Assembly: GCA_964631255.1 (NCBI GenBank)
Contig: CAZVWS010000026.1
Coordinates: 1-29,886 of the forward strand
Reading direction: 5' to 3'
DNA from: JBGZFC01 sp964631255
Lineage (GTDB): Bacteria > Bacteroidota > Bacteroidia > Bacteroidales > Dysgonomonadaceae
Length of the DNA stretch: 29,886 nucleotides
In this document: piece after piece, positions 1 through 7,816 of the stretch
How positions within the stretch are numbered: the first letter of the stretch is position 1
How the letters are laid out: every line of letters begins with the position of its first letter
The notes under the pieces: model-generated
The model's input: the letters and a program-made list of their open reading frames with translations, nothing else
Databases searched by the model: none
Told to the model about the DNA's origin: nothing
Translations under genes and position numbers: made by a program

Positions 1-37
1 TTACCAAGGAAGTGCTCTACCTCTGAGCTACATAGGC
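1..37 (-). tRNA. tRNA-Thr (anticodon GGT), 5' half only
   Basis: On the minus strand this reads as the first half of a tRNA: acceptor strand GCCTATG, then TA, D-arm GCTC...GAGC, and the start of the anticodon arm CTTCC followed by loop TTGGTAA with anticodon GGT. The 3' half (rest of the anticodon stem, T arm and acceptor 3' strand) lies outside the window. Identity as threonine follows from the GGT anticodon. It is the downstream end of a minus-strand unit that may start at the promoter near 254-284. Confidence 0.9.
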
Positions 38-253
38 AAACAAAAAAATAAGTAGGAACAAGCGGCTTTTTCCGGTTTGCTCCACCGTTTTTCTTTTTTT
101 TACAGAGCGAAAAATTACCGTTGATTTGTCTTGTGTTATATTGATTGTTAGTAGCTTAATTCTGCCTTTACTCTAAAAAACAAGGATGCTTGCTTGCAAT
201 CTATCTAACCGTGAACGGACTAATCAAAAAATGTACCAATCAACTCTGGGGTG

Positions 254-284
254 CAAAAGTACAATATTTTTGTAAATCCACAAA
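254..284 (-). promoter_or_regulatory. Bacteroidetes-type promoter upstream of the tRNA-Thr
   Basis: On the minus strand TTTG (281-284) is followed after 19 bases by TACTTTTG (254-261), an exact match to the Bacteroidetes TTTG-N19-21-TAnnTTTG pattern. Transcription would start near 248 and run left into the tRNA, giving a leader of about 210 nt. No protein gene is evident in the 38-409 gap; the only other content is this promoter and AT-rich DNA. Confidence 0.6.
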
Positions 285-409
285 TTATTTTTCAAATATT
301 TTTTCGGTTGTGGTCAAGTTTATTCATTTTTATCATTTTAGATGCTTTTTTCTGAATTTGTATCGATTAAAGCATCCGGTGTTGTGATTACAAACAGGTA
401 TTTCTATTT

Positions 410-1006
410 TTAACTGTTTATCGATTCAATCAAGGCACTCAAATTAGATGTAAGTAGTCTCACAGCTATCGCCATTAATATGACACCAAAAACTTTTCGA
501 AGTATAAATGCTCCCGATGCACCCAATATTTTCCTCACCGGGTCTAAAAATCGTAAAACCAAAAATACGATTAGCATATTGATAGCAACGGCTATTATTA
601 AGTTGATGGTGGAGTACTCGGCACGCATAGAAAGTAGCGTGGTAAAACTGCCCGGTCCGGCAATGAGTGGGAAAACTACCGGGAAAAGTGTAGATGATTT
701 GCTGTCGGGGTTGTCGTTTTTAAAAATTTCTACACCAAAAATCATTTCGATGGACAAAATGAGCAAAACTACTGCTCCTGCCACGGCGAAGGAGGAAATA
801 TCTACTTGAAAAAGTCGCAAAATCCATTCGCCAACAAAAAGGAAAAAAATGAGAAAGAAAAACGAATAGGACGATGCTTTTAATGGGTTGATTGTCTGCT
901 CTCTGTTTTTTAATTCTATAAAAATGGGTACAGAACCGGTAACGTCTATGATGGCAAACAAAACAAGAAACGCGCTTAAAATTTCTACAATATCAATGGA
1001 AAACAT
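410..1006 (-). CDS. MarC family (UPF0056) integral membrane protein
   Basis: A 198-residue, highly hydrophobic protein with about six membrane segments. The N-terminal pattern (FLVLFAIIDVTGSVPIFIEL), the central GVEIFKNDN region and LFPVVFPLIAGPGSFTTLLS match the MarC/UPF0056 family, whose transport substrate, if any, is not established. The ATG at 1006 is preferred over a TTG at 1042 in the same frame, because that TTG lies inside the likely -7 promoter box (1040-1047). It sits downstream of a glycosyltransferase on the same strand but appears to have its own promoter. Nothing looks broken. Confidence 0.85.
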   Translation of the reverse strand: MFSIDIVEILSAFLVLFAIIDVTGSVPIFIELKNREQTINPLKASSYSFFFLIFFLFVGEWILRLFQVDISSFAVAGAVVLLILSIEMIFGVEIFKNDNPDSKSSTLFPVVFPLIAGPGSFTTLLSMRAEYSTINLIIAVAINMLIVFLVLRFLDPVRKILGASGAFILRKVFGVILMAIAVRLLTSNLSALIESINS

Positions 1007-1039
1007 ATTTGGTTGAAGATTTGGTAAGTAATCGAACTG

Positions 1040-1047
1040 CAAAGTTA
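1040..1047 (-). promoter_or_regulatory. -7 box (TAACTTTG) of the MarC-family gene
   Basis: An exact TAnnTTTG match on the minus strand, about 33 bases upstream of the ATG at 1006. No good -33 TTTG is visible at the right distance. Confidence 0.45.
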
Positions 1048-1085
1048 CAAAAAAATATACAAATAAACGAGTGTTTGAGCGTTTG

Positions 1086-2255
1086 TTACACTTCGATGGA
1101 GGATATTTTTTCTAAGGTAAAATAAGTGTCGTGTGCAAAATTCATGAATTTAATGATTTTGAATGCATTAAAATGGTGGAAAAATCGTTTCCGAAAGGCT
1201 TTTAATGTTGCCGAATTATTGTTGCAATCGATGATGTTTTCAACGAAATTTGTCTCTTCTATAAATTGCACAATCGATGGATGAAACCGGACAATAATTT
1301 TACAAATATCGTCGGCATCTTGTTTGAAAAAATCATCTTTGCTCTCGAAAAACTGCTGCAATGCTGCAAATGACTGACGGCTATACACGAGCATTTGCCC
1401 ATTGGGTGCATTCATTATTTTCTGCAAAGCGGGACCTGTGCCAAACGGCACCCGATTGGAATATCGTGCCATGGGATAGACGAACGCTTCCGGCAACTCT
1501 CGCACACCATTCAAAGGGAATATTTTTTGCAAAAAATAAAAATCTTCGCCTCCTTGCTGGCGTCCCATGCCTCCAACACGCACGTAGGCATCGGCAGAAA
1601 CAGAAAAAGCCGAGCCAATGGTGTGATAGTAATATGGAAATCCGCTCTTACACAGTTGGTCTCTGAAATAGCGAATATATTTTTCGTATTGGCGGATGGG
1701 CTTTTCTAACTGTGGTTCATTGCTTTCTACTCGATGCAAAAAATTGTGTATGGTGCAATGCAGCGACCCTTCCGATTGGTATGCTTGGAAAATTTCGTAA
1801 AAGAAATTGGAAGAAACGGTGCAGTCGGCATCCAGCGAAACAATAATTCCATTTGGATTTTGCGTGTCCAAAAAATGGTTTACCGCCAAGTCCATCCCTA
1901 TTTTTCGTGCCAATCCTACTCCGGCATGTTTGCGAGGCAGTTTTTCAAAAATAGTGGCTGCAAAATCCAAATTCTCTTTTCTATTGAGGTTCGCAAATTG
2001 TTCTATCTCTTTCAGCGTCTTTCGGTTTTGCGCCACTTCGGCTTCGCTACTCCTCACACTCGTATTCAGAATAATGGCAATTAATATCTTTGCTTCAATT
2101 GGTTGGCAGGCGCATAAACTTTGTAGAGTGGTAATCAGGTTGGGCTCGTTGTAACAAGGAATTACTACAACCATGTCTGCAGCAAAATTGGGTGAAAATC
2201 TGTCTTGCAGATATTCGCTTTTCTGTTTGTCGATATATTTTTGCCAGTTTTTCAC
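1086..2255 (-). CDS. Glycosyltransferase family 2 (GT-A fold)
   Basis: A 389-residue protein with the order expected of a GT-A inverting glycosyltransferase: VVVIPCYNEP at residues 29-38 (nucleotide-sugar binding strand), SLDADCTVS with the DxD-type motif at 142-144 (metal and sugar-nucleotide binding), and GGEDFYFL with the ED pair at 237-238 (usual position of the catalytic base). It lacks a signal peptide and clear membrane segments, so it is probably cytoplasmic. Donor and acceptor cannot be told. The start taken is a GTG at 2255 directly after a terminator-like hairpin; an ATG at 2174 (residue 28, just before the VVVIP strand) is the alternative but would remove a plausible N-terminal helix. 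The C-terminal third is not recognised. Confidence 0.8.
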   Translation of the reverse strand: MKNWQKYIDKQKSEYLQDRFSPNFAADMVVVIPCYNEPNLITTLQSLCACQPIEAKILIAIILNTSVRSSEAEVAQNRKTLKEIEQFANLNRKENLDFAATIFEKLPRKHAGVGLARKIGMDLAVNHFLDTQNPNGIIVSLDADCTVSSNFFYEIFQAYQSEGSLHCTIHNFLHRVESNEPQLEKPIRQYEKYIRYFRDQLCKSGFPYYYHTIGSAFSVSADAYVRVGGMGRQQGGEDFYFLQKIFPLNGVRELPEAFVYPMARYSNRVPFGTGPALQKIMNAPNGQMLVYSRQSFAALQQFFESKDDFFKQDADDICKIIVRFHPSIVQFIEETNFVENIIDCNNNSATLKAFRKRFFHHFNAFKIIKFMNFAHDTYFTLEKISSIEV

Positions 2256-2294
2256 AAAAAAAGATAACCCCGCTTGTGTTGTTCAAGCAGGGTT
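2255..2294 (-). terminator. Terminator hairpin after the OmpH-like gene
   Basis: On the minus strand, arm AACCCTGCTTG (2284-2294) pairs with CAAGCGGGGTT (2266-2276) with one G-T wobble, followed by ATC and a run of seven T. It lies 26 bases after the OmpH-like stop. Its T-run touches the GTG start of the glycosyltransferase. Confidence 0.75.
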
Positions 2295-2320
2295 GGTTTT
2301 TTCAATTATTTATTCCGTTA

Positions 2321-2965
2321 TTATTTCTTTTCGGGGGTTGTTTTTGGGGTTGTGGTTTGAGGACCATATTTTTTATTCAAAAAGGTGATAACCTCCTCGG
2401 TGATGTCATATTTTTCGTCGGCATACAAAATATTATCGGCTGCTGTATTGCTAAAGATAATTTGATAACCTTTGTCTTTATTAAACTCCACCAAACGCAC
2501 TTTTACCGTGTCGCCCAATTCTATATTCAGTTTTTGTTGTTCCAAAGCAAACTCTTGTGCCAGACGTTCTGCCATGATTTGGTAATCTTGTTGCATTTTC
2601 ATCAAGCGTTGTTGCTCTTGTTCTGCTCTCTCTTGGCTCAAAAAGGCATTGTTTTGTAATTTGCGTTGAAACTCTTGAGCAGCTTCGTTAAATTGTCTCT
2701 CTTTTTGATTCAACGATGCTCTTGAGTTTTCTTCGGTGCGCATCAAGGCTTCGTTTAGGTCTTTTGCGAAATTGTAATTCAGTAACAAAGAATCTACATT
2801 GATGTAGGCAATAGGCAGAGTTACGGACGAGTCGCTCATCATCGATGTTAAATCTTTTGATTTGTTGTTTCCTTGTGTTTGTTTTTGAGAGAAAAACAGG
2901 ATGTAAAGTGCAATAAGTGCAACAGCTAATACCCCGCTTACAATGTAAGAGTAATTATTTTTCAT
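2321..2965 (-). CDS. OmpH/Skp family periplasmic chaperone-like protein
   Basis: 214 residues. An N-terminal hydrophobic segment (about residues 8-25) works as a signal or membrane anchor. After a short linker comes the Skp/OmpH start (PIAYINVDSLLLNYNFAKDL, residues 51-70), then a long Glu/Gln/Arg-rich coiled coil (about 75-150), and a C-terminal strand region resembling the family end (KGYQIIFSNTAADNILYADE). Family members act in the periplasm as trimeric holdases for outer-membrane proteins. The tail ends in a Pro/Thr/Lys-rich stretch. It follows a small membrane protein gene by 24 bases on the same strand and shows no clear promoter of its own, so cotranscription is likely. Confidence 0.85.
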   Translation of the reverse strand: MKNNYSYIVSGVLAVALIALYILFFSQKQTQGNNKSKDLTSMMSDSSVTLPIAYINVDSLLLNYNFAKDLNEALMRTEENSRASLNQKERQFNEAAQEFQRKLQNNAFLSQERAEQEQQRLMKMQQDYQIMAERLAQEFALEQQKLNIELGDTVKVRLVEFNKDKGYQIIFSNTAADNILYADEKYDITEEVITFLNKKYGPQTTTPKTTPEKK

Positions 2966-2989
2966 TATTCTAATAAATAAGTTGATTTG

Positions 2990-3211
2990 TTATATTTTTT
3001 CGTTTTTAAGTATCTTTATTACAGGACTTTCTTTTCTATAACTTTCGCGGTCTTGGGATGTGGCGCACGAAATATTTCTGCTTTTCATGGCTTTACTTGC
3101 CCCGATGTGTGTATTGGGGAATTTTCCTGATTTGGTAAAAAAAACGCGCACTCCCATCAACAAGATGGCAATGAGCAAAATAAGGGAACCTAAGAGCACT
3201 ACTTTTATCAT
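2990..3211 (-). CDS. Small conserved Bacteroidetes membrane protein, function unknown
   Basis: 73 residues: an N-terminal membrane helix (about 2-25), then a short basic stretch KSGKFPNTHIGASKAMKSRN and ISCATSQDRES with a single cysteine. From memory, small one-helix proteins with a FPNTHIG...CATSQDR signature recur in Bacteroidetes genomes, commonly labelled membrane or secreted protein; no function is known to me. It is the first gene of a probable two-gene unit with the OmpH-like gene and has a -7 box at 3232-3239. Confidence 0.7.
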   Translation of the reverse strand: MIKVVLLGSLILLIAILLMGVRVFFTKSGKFPNTHIGASKAMKSRNISCATSQDRESYRKESPVIKILKNEKI

Positions 3212-3231
3212 GTTATTTTCAAATTGTGGCG

Positions 3232-3239
3232 CAAAGATA
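3232..3239 (-). promoter_or_regulatory. -7 box (TATCTTTG) for the small membrane protein / OmpH unit
   Basis: A perfect TAnnTTTG box on the minus strand, 20 bases upstream of the ATG at 3211. The -33 element is weak. Confidence 0.5.
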
Positions 3240-3290
3240 ATTGAATTAACAAATTAATCCACCATTTTTCTTATTAAAGAAGCTAAATAT

Positions 3291-3321
3291 TTTGTGTAAC
3301 CGATTTTTTTTTCTATTTTTA
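3291..3321 (+). promoter_or_regulatory. Likely promoter of the PepD-type dipeptidase gene
   Basis: TTTG (3291-3294), 19-base spacer, then TATTTTTA (3314-3321), one mismatch from TAnnTTTG. The start codon follows about 45 bases later. Confidence 0.45.
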
Positions 3322-3365
3322 TCCGCCGTTAAGGAAAATATAACTCACAATAAATATAAAATAAC

Positions 3366-4832
3366 ATGACAATTAAAGAGCTTGAACCTGCTATTGTGTG
3401 GAAATACTTTTACGAGATTTCTCAAATTCCACGCCCATCAAAAAAAGAAGAAAAAATTTGCGCCTATTTGGTCGATTTTGCAAAACAACACAATTTGCAA
3501 GTGGCACAAGATGAAGCCGGCAACGTGTTGATAACCAAACCAGCTACTGCCGGAAAAGAAAACGTTCCAACCATCATATTGCAATCGCACGTGGATATGG
3601 TTTGCGAAAAAAACAGCGATGTTACACACGATTTCGATAACGACCCCATCCAAACCATTATTGATGGCGATTGGGTAAAAGCAAACGGAACTACCTTGGG
3701 TGCCGACAACGGCATTGGCGTTGCTGCCCAATTGGCTGTATTGGCTTCAGACAATTTGGAGCACGGAAAAATTGAAGCACTTTTTACCGTGGACGAAGAA
3801 ACCGGCTTGACGGGTGCAAACTCGTTGAAAAAAGATTTCTTTACAGGCGAGATATTACTCAATTTGGATACCGAAGAAGAAGGCGAAATTTATATCGGCT
3901 GTGCCGGCGGCAAAGGAACAAAAGCTTACATAGAATATAAGAAAGAAAAATCACCCAAAAACTATTTCTGGTTCCAGGTGCAAGTAAAAGGATTGCGCGG
4001 CGGACACTCGGGAGGCGATATACACAAAGGACTTGGCAATGCCAACAAAATTTTGAACCGCTTTTTGTATTCGCTCATGGCAAAAAAATACAAAATGGAA
4101 CTTGCCGAAATTGGCGGTGGAAATCTGCACAATGCCATTGCACGCGAAGCGTATGCCGTAGTAGGTGTGAAAGAAAAATACAAAGAAGAAGTTCGTGTGC
4201 AACTGAACGTAATTTTAGCTGAGGTACAAAATGAATTGAAAAAAATAGAGCCAAACTTAGATATTCAATTAGAATCGGTGAAAGCACCATCCAAAGTTAT
4301 CAAGAGAAGTGTTGCCAAAAAATTAATTTATGCCATTTATGCTTGTCCGCACGGAGTTATTTCTATGAGTCAAGATATTGAAGGCTTGGTTGAAACTTCT
4401 ACCAACTTGGCATCTATCAAAATGCTCAAAGGCAATGTCATAGAAATATCTACCAGCCAACGCAGTTCGGTAGAATCTGCCAAAATGGATATTGTAAACA
4501 TGGTGGCTTCCGTATTTAAGCTTGCCGGAGCAAAAGTGGTACATAGCGATGGATATCCCGGCTGGCAACCAAATCCCAACTCCAAAATCTTGAAACATGC
4601 AAAAGACGAATATTTTAAACTTTTCAAGAAAAAAGCAAAAATAAAAGCCATACATGCCGGTTTGGAATGCGGTTTGTTCTTAGAGAAATATCCCAACTTA
4701 GATATGATTTCTATCGGACCCGACGTAATAGAAGTACACTCACCCGACGAAAAAATGAAAATATCGTCCGTACCCAAATTCTGGGATTATTTGGTGAAAA
4801 TACTTGAAAATATGCCCGCAAAATCCGAATAA
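3366..4832 (+). CDS. pepD: Aminoacyl-histidine dipeptidase (PepD, peptidase M20C)
   Basis: 488 residues, the usual length for PepD. This di-zinc enzyme hydrolyses Xaa-His dipeptides and other short peptides in the cytoplasm. Visible M20 residues are H75 and D77 (LQSHVDMVCEK), bridging D114 (LGADNGIGVA), catalytic E144/E145 (TVDEETGLTGA), D168 (LLNLDTEEEGE) and a C-terminal H458 (GPDVIEVHSPDEKM). A lid domain lies between the two catalytic halves. It has no signal peptide. The ATG at 3366 follows a likely promoter, and the next gene starts 114 bases downstream behind a large inverted repeat, so it is probably monocistronic. No lesion is seen. Confidence 0.92.
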   Translation: MTIKELEPAIVWKYFYEISQIPRPSKKEEKICAYLVDFAKQHNLQVAQDEAGNVLITKPATAGKENVPTIILQSHVDMVCEKNSDVTHDFDNDPIQTIIDGDWVKANGTTLGADNGIGVAAQLAVLASDNLEHGKIEALFTVDEETGLTGANSLKKDFFTGEILLNLDTEEEGEIYIGCAGGKGTKAYIEYKKEKSPKNYFWFQVQVKGLRGGHSGGDIHKGLGNANKILNRFLYSLMAKKYKMELAEIGGGNLHNAIAREAYAVVGVKEKYKEEVRVQLNVILAEVQNELKKIEPNLDIQLESVKAPSKVIKRSVAKKLIYAIYACPHGVISMSQDIEGLVETSTNLASIKMLKGNVIEISTSQRSSVESAKMDIVNMVASVFKLAGAKVVHSDGYPGWQPNPNSKILKHAKDEYFKLFKKKAKIKAIHAGLECGLFLEKYPNLDMISIGPDVIEVHSPDEKMKISSVPKFWDYLVKILENMPAKSE

Positions 4833-4892
4833 AAATAATAAACAAACGTAGCATTCGTTATTATTTCTGAACGAGTTAATAACAACCATTAT

Positions 4893-4933
4893 GAACGTGA
4901 AAGTATGACCCGCGTGTTCCTACTTTCGCGTTC
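4893..4933. repeat. 13-base inverted repeat upstream of the lipoprotein gene
   Basis: GAACGTGAAAGTA (4893-4905) and TACTTTCGCGTTC (4921-4933) are complementary at 12 of 13 positions, the remaining pair being a T-G wobble, with a 15-base loop. It ends 13 bases before the ATG at 4947. No T-run follows, so it is not a typical terminator; an operator or leader hairpin is possible. The right arm contains TACTTTCG, one mismatch from a -7 box. Confidence 0.6.
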
Positions 4934-4946
4934 TTCCATACACACA

Positions 4947-6362
4947 ATGAAAATATTAAAGTACCTACTCCCAATCCTTGTATTTGTTGTCGGCTCATTG
5001 GCATCGTGCAATACCGATATAAAATACTCCACCAATCCGGGCGACCGATTGCAATTTTCGGCAGATACCGTCCGCTTCGATACCGTGTTTACCACAATCG
5101 GTTCGGCAACCCAATTGCTCAAAGTTTATAACAAGAACAAACAAGCCGTGCTTTTGGAGCAAATCAGACTCGAAAACCATGCCACAAGCGGTTTCCGAAT
5201 AAATGTAGATGGCATGAGTGGCACAGAATTCAACAACGTGGAGGTTTTGGGTGGAGATAGCCTTTTTATTTTCGTGGAAGTTACCATCGATCCAACTTCG
5301 CAAAACAACCCGGTTTTGTTTGAAGATAGAATCCATTTCACGCGAGCAGGAGCAGATCAAACTGTCCTTTTAGAAGCTTTTGGGCAAGATGCCTATATTT
5401 GGAAGAAAAAAATCATTGAAAACGATACCATACTTACCGGCGAAAAGCCATTTCTGTTGCAAGATTCACTTATTGTAAAACAAGGGGTTACGCTAATTAT
5501 TAAAGAAAATGCTCGTTTCTTTTTCGATAGAAATGTGGGCTTTTTCGTGAATGGAACGGTCGTTGCCGAGGGAACAACAGATAATCCGATTGTGTTTAGA
5601 GGCAGTCGTAGCGACTATATGGTTGGCGAAGTTTCGTACGACTTGGTTCCCGGACAATGGGAAGGCGTATATGTGGATTCGCTCAGCTTTGGCAATCGTT
5701 TTGAAAATGTGCAGATTAGAAATGCCAATTATGGAATAAAATTTCACCATTCGGAAGATACCAGCAAGAAAGCGATACTCAGAAATGTAATTATTCACAA
5801 TCATTTGTCCGACGGATTGCAAGCAATAAACTGCGACATAGATGTTTACAACTCGCAAATTTCCAATACGGGCGGAGCAACTGTGCGACTGATAGGCGGG
5901 AAATACGATTTTATACATTGCACTATCGGGAATCATTTCAATTGGGAAGCGCGGCTTTCGGCTGCCTTAGTTGTTGGTAACAAGTTGGGCGACAATGGTG
6001 TGCCTTTGCAAAGTTTCAGATTGGTCAATAGTATTGTAGAAGGTTCACAACGGGATGAAATTTCTTTCGAGATAATGGAGGGTATTCCGGTAAATTATCT
6101 GTTTGTTAGTAATTTGCTTAAATCGGAAGAGAAGATAAATGCCCATTTTGTGAACAATCTGTGGAACTCAAAAGAAAAAACATTCCGTTTAATCAATGAA
6201 GACAACGATCGGATTTACGATTTTCAATTAGACTCGGCAGCCACAGCTATTAATGCTGCTTCGTTGCAGTATGCTTTGGATTTGCCTATCGATTTGAAAG
6301 GAGTTTCCAGACTCTCGGATGCCGGTCCCGATATGGGTTGCTACGAATTTATTCCCGAGTAA
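4947..6362 (+). CDS. Lipoprotein with parallel beta-helix-type repeats, function unknown
   Basis: 471 residues from the ATG at 4947. The N terminus is a lipoprotein signal: basic start, hydrophobic core, then lipobox LASC, so the mature protein is lipid-anchored. An N-terminal beta-rich part carries FDTVFTTIGSATQLLKVYN, then a weak-repeat region with NGTVVAEGTTDNPIVF, LRNVIIHNHLSDGLQAIN and YGIKFHHSED that reads like right-handed parallel beta-helix coils. The end, SDAGPDMGCYEF, is often seen at the C terminus of such proteins. In Bacteroidetes these are surface or periplasmic proteins of unknown binding or polysaccharide-related role. A longer reading from 4905 is rejected because it would bury the lipoprotein signal. 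The next gene follows 42 bases later. Confidence 0.75.
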   Translation: MKILKYLLPILVFVVGSLASCNTDIKYSTNPGDRLQFSADTVRFDTVFTTIGSATQLLKVYNKNKQAVLLEQIRLENHATSGFRINVDGMSGTEFNNVEVLGGDSLFIFVEVTIDPTSQNNPVLFEDRIHFTRAGADQTVLLEAFGQDAYIWKKKIIENDTILTGEKPFLLQDSLIVKQGVTLIIKENARFFFDRNVGFFVNGTVVAEGTTDNPIVFRGSRSDYMVGEVSYDLVPGQWEGVYVDSLSFGNRFENVQIRNANYGIKFHHSEDTSKKAILRNVIIHNHLSDGLQAINCDIDVYNSQISNTGGATVRLIGGKYDFIHCTIGNHFNWEARLSAALVVGNKLGDNGVPLQSFRLVNSIVEGSQRDEISFEIMEGIPVNYLFVSNLLKSEEKINAHFVNNLWNSKEKTFRLINEDNDRIYDFQLDSAATAINAASLQYALDLPIDLKGVSRLSDAGPDMGCYEFIPE

Positions 6363-6404
6363 TTCTACTATTTTTCGCTCACGAAGTACACGAAGTTTTG
6401 CCCC

Positions 6405-7427
6405 ATGAATAGAGCCGTCTTTTTTCTTTTATTGTTCCTTGCTATTGCATCGGTTTCCTTTTCGCAAAACCAGATTCGTGTCGTGTTCTACAATGTAGAG
6501 AATCTTTTCGATACAAAAAATGATTCCTTAAAAAACGACGAGGAGTTTTTGCCCGATGGCTCCAGGTGGTGGACGCCACGACGGTATTGGGACAAACAAA
6601 AAAATATTACTCGAGTCATTACTGCCCTTGGTGGCATGCGCTCGCCGGCTATCGTGGGTATGTGTGAAGTAGAAAATGATTCGGTTATTTTTGACCTTAC
6701 CCGTCGCTCGCCACTGCGGGCACAAGGATATAAATATGTCATGACCGATTCGCCCGACCACAGAGGTATCGATTTAGCCCTTTTGTACCAACCGGATCAA
6801 TTCAAATTGCTTTACTACAACGAGTACGAGATACAGTTTAAAGATAAAAACGCCCGCCCAACCAGAAATTTGTTGCACGCAACCGGTCGAGTTATCAATG
6901 GAGACAGTTTGGATGTTTTTCTCTGCCATTGGCCCAGTAGGAGCGGAGGGCAGCGCGAAACAGAGCATGCACGTGTAGATGCCGCCAATTTGCTACGCAC
7001 AAAAGTAGATAGTCTGTTTGCCGTTCGCCAAAAAGCAAATATCATCATTATGGGCGATTTTAATGACCATCCCGACAACAAAAGTATATTTAAAACGCTG
7101 AAAGCAAGAAGTATCAACTATTTTAGAAGCGATTTTGAACTATACAATCTGTTTTTTCATAAAATGAAGAAGCGCGATTTTGGCACTTACTTTTTTCAAG
7201 GAAAATGGGAAGTGTTGGATCAAATTATTGTGAGTGGCAATATGCTGACAGACAGTAGCTCCGTGTATGTGAAAGATGGTGAAGCGCACGTTTTTAAACC
7301 CGATTTTTTGTTGGAAACTGATAAAGCTACCGGTAAGAAAAAACCATACAGAACCTATTTGGGACTGAGGTATGTGGGCGGATTTAGCGACCATCTTCCC
7401 GTTTTTGTAGATTTGATTATAAAATAA
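6405..7427 (+). CDS. Secreted endonuclease/exonuclease/phosphatase family protein
   Basis: 340 residues with an N-terminal signal peptide (hydrophobic to about residue 18, likely cut near SFS-Q). The EEP fold motifs appear in order: N30 and E32 in YNVENLFD (metal ligand region), GMCEVEND, HRGIDLALLY, HWPSRSGGQ, IIMGDFNDHPDN (catalytic Asp/Asn) and C-terminal FSDHLPVFV (catalytic His). Members cleave phosphodiester or phosphomonoester bonds in nucleic acids or lipids; the substrate here is not known, but the signal peptide places it outside the cytoplasm. It lies 42 bases after the lipoprotein gene on the same strand and may be cotranscribed with it. Confidence 0.88.
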   Translation: MNRAVFFLLLFLAIASVSFSQNQIRVVFYNVENLFDTKNDSLKNDEEFLPDGSRWWTPRRYWDKQKNITRVITALGGMRSPAIVGMCEVENDSVIFDLTRRSPLRAQGYKYVMTDSPDHRGIDLALLYQPDQFKLLYYNEYEIQFKDKNARPTRNLLHATGRVINGDSLDVFLCHWPSRSGGQRETEHARVDAANLLRTKVDSLFAVRQKANIIIMGDFNDHPDNKSIFKTLKARSINYFRSDFELYNLFFHKMKKRDFGTYFFQGKWEVLDQIIVSGNMLTDSSSVYVKDGEAHVFKPDFLLETDKATGKKKPYRTYLGLRYVGGFSDHLPVFVDLIIK

Positions 7428-7450
7428 TAGGGAACTCGCCATTTGTTTTG

Positions 7451-7482
7451 TTTGACAAACTGAATAATTAATTTTACTTTTG
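7451..7482 (+). promoter_or_regulatory. Promoter of the tatA-tatC operon
   Basis: TTTG (7451-7454), 20-base spacer, TACTTTTG (7475-7482): a full match to the Bacteroidetes consensus. The predicted start is near 7489, about 65 bases before the tatA ATG. A small hairpin (AGTTTC/GAAACT) lies in the leader. Confidence 0.75.
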
Positions 7483-7554
7483 CATCGGTAGTTTCTTGTT
7501 TTGAAACTGCAACGAAGCCAAGCTCGAATATTCACATTTTAATTGCTTATATAT

Positions 7555-7758
7555 ATGAATTTGCTTTTTATGAACCTCAATGGTTGGGAAATTCCAATTA
7601 TTTTTCTGGTTATTTTATTACTTTTTGGAGGAAAAAAAATTCCTGAACTCATGAAAGGATTGGGCAAAGGAATCAATAGTTTCAAAAAAGGGTTGTACGA
7701 TGTGGAAGACGAAATAAAATCGGAACCCGATAACAAAAACTCTTCCGAGCAAAAATAG
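7555..7758 (+). CDS. tatA: Twin-arginine translocase subunit TatA
   Basis: 67 residues from the ATG at 7555. The layout is that of TatA: a short N-terminal membrane helix (WEIPIIFLVILLLFGG), the hinge FGGKKIPELMKGLG, an amphipathic helix (KGINSFKKGLYD) and an acidic/polar tail. TatA oligomers help folded, twin-arginine-signal proteins cross the inner membrane. An ATG at 7570 is a possible alternative start, and a TTG at 7543 is less likely. It has its own consensus promoter and is followed 58 bases later by tatC; no tatB is present, as is usual in this phylum. Confidence 0.92.
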   Translation: MNLLFMNLNGWEIPIIFLVILLLFGGKKIPELMKGLGKGINSFKKGLYDVEDEIKSEPDNKNSSEQK

Positions 7759-7816
7759 CGTCACCCAAAGGGTTGTGCGGAACTGAACGAACAACTTTTC
7801 TCTAAAAACGAGCATA

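Noticed and set aside
190..387. 65-residue plus-strand reading frame in the tRNA/marC gap
   Set aside because: Composition is that of AT-rich non-coding DNA, and it runs antisense to the promoter at 254-284.
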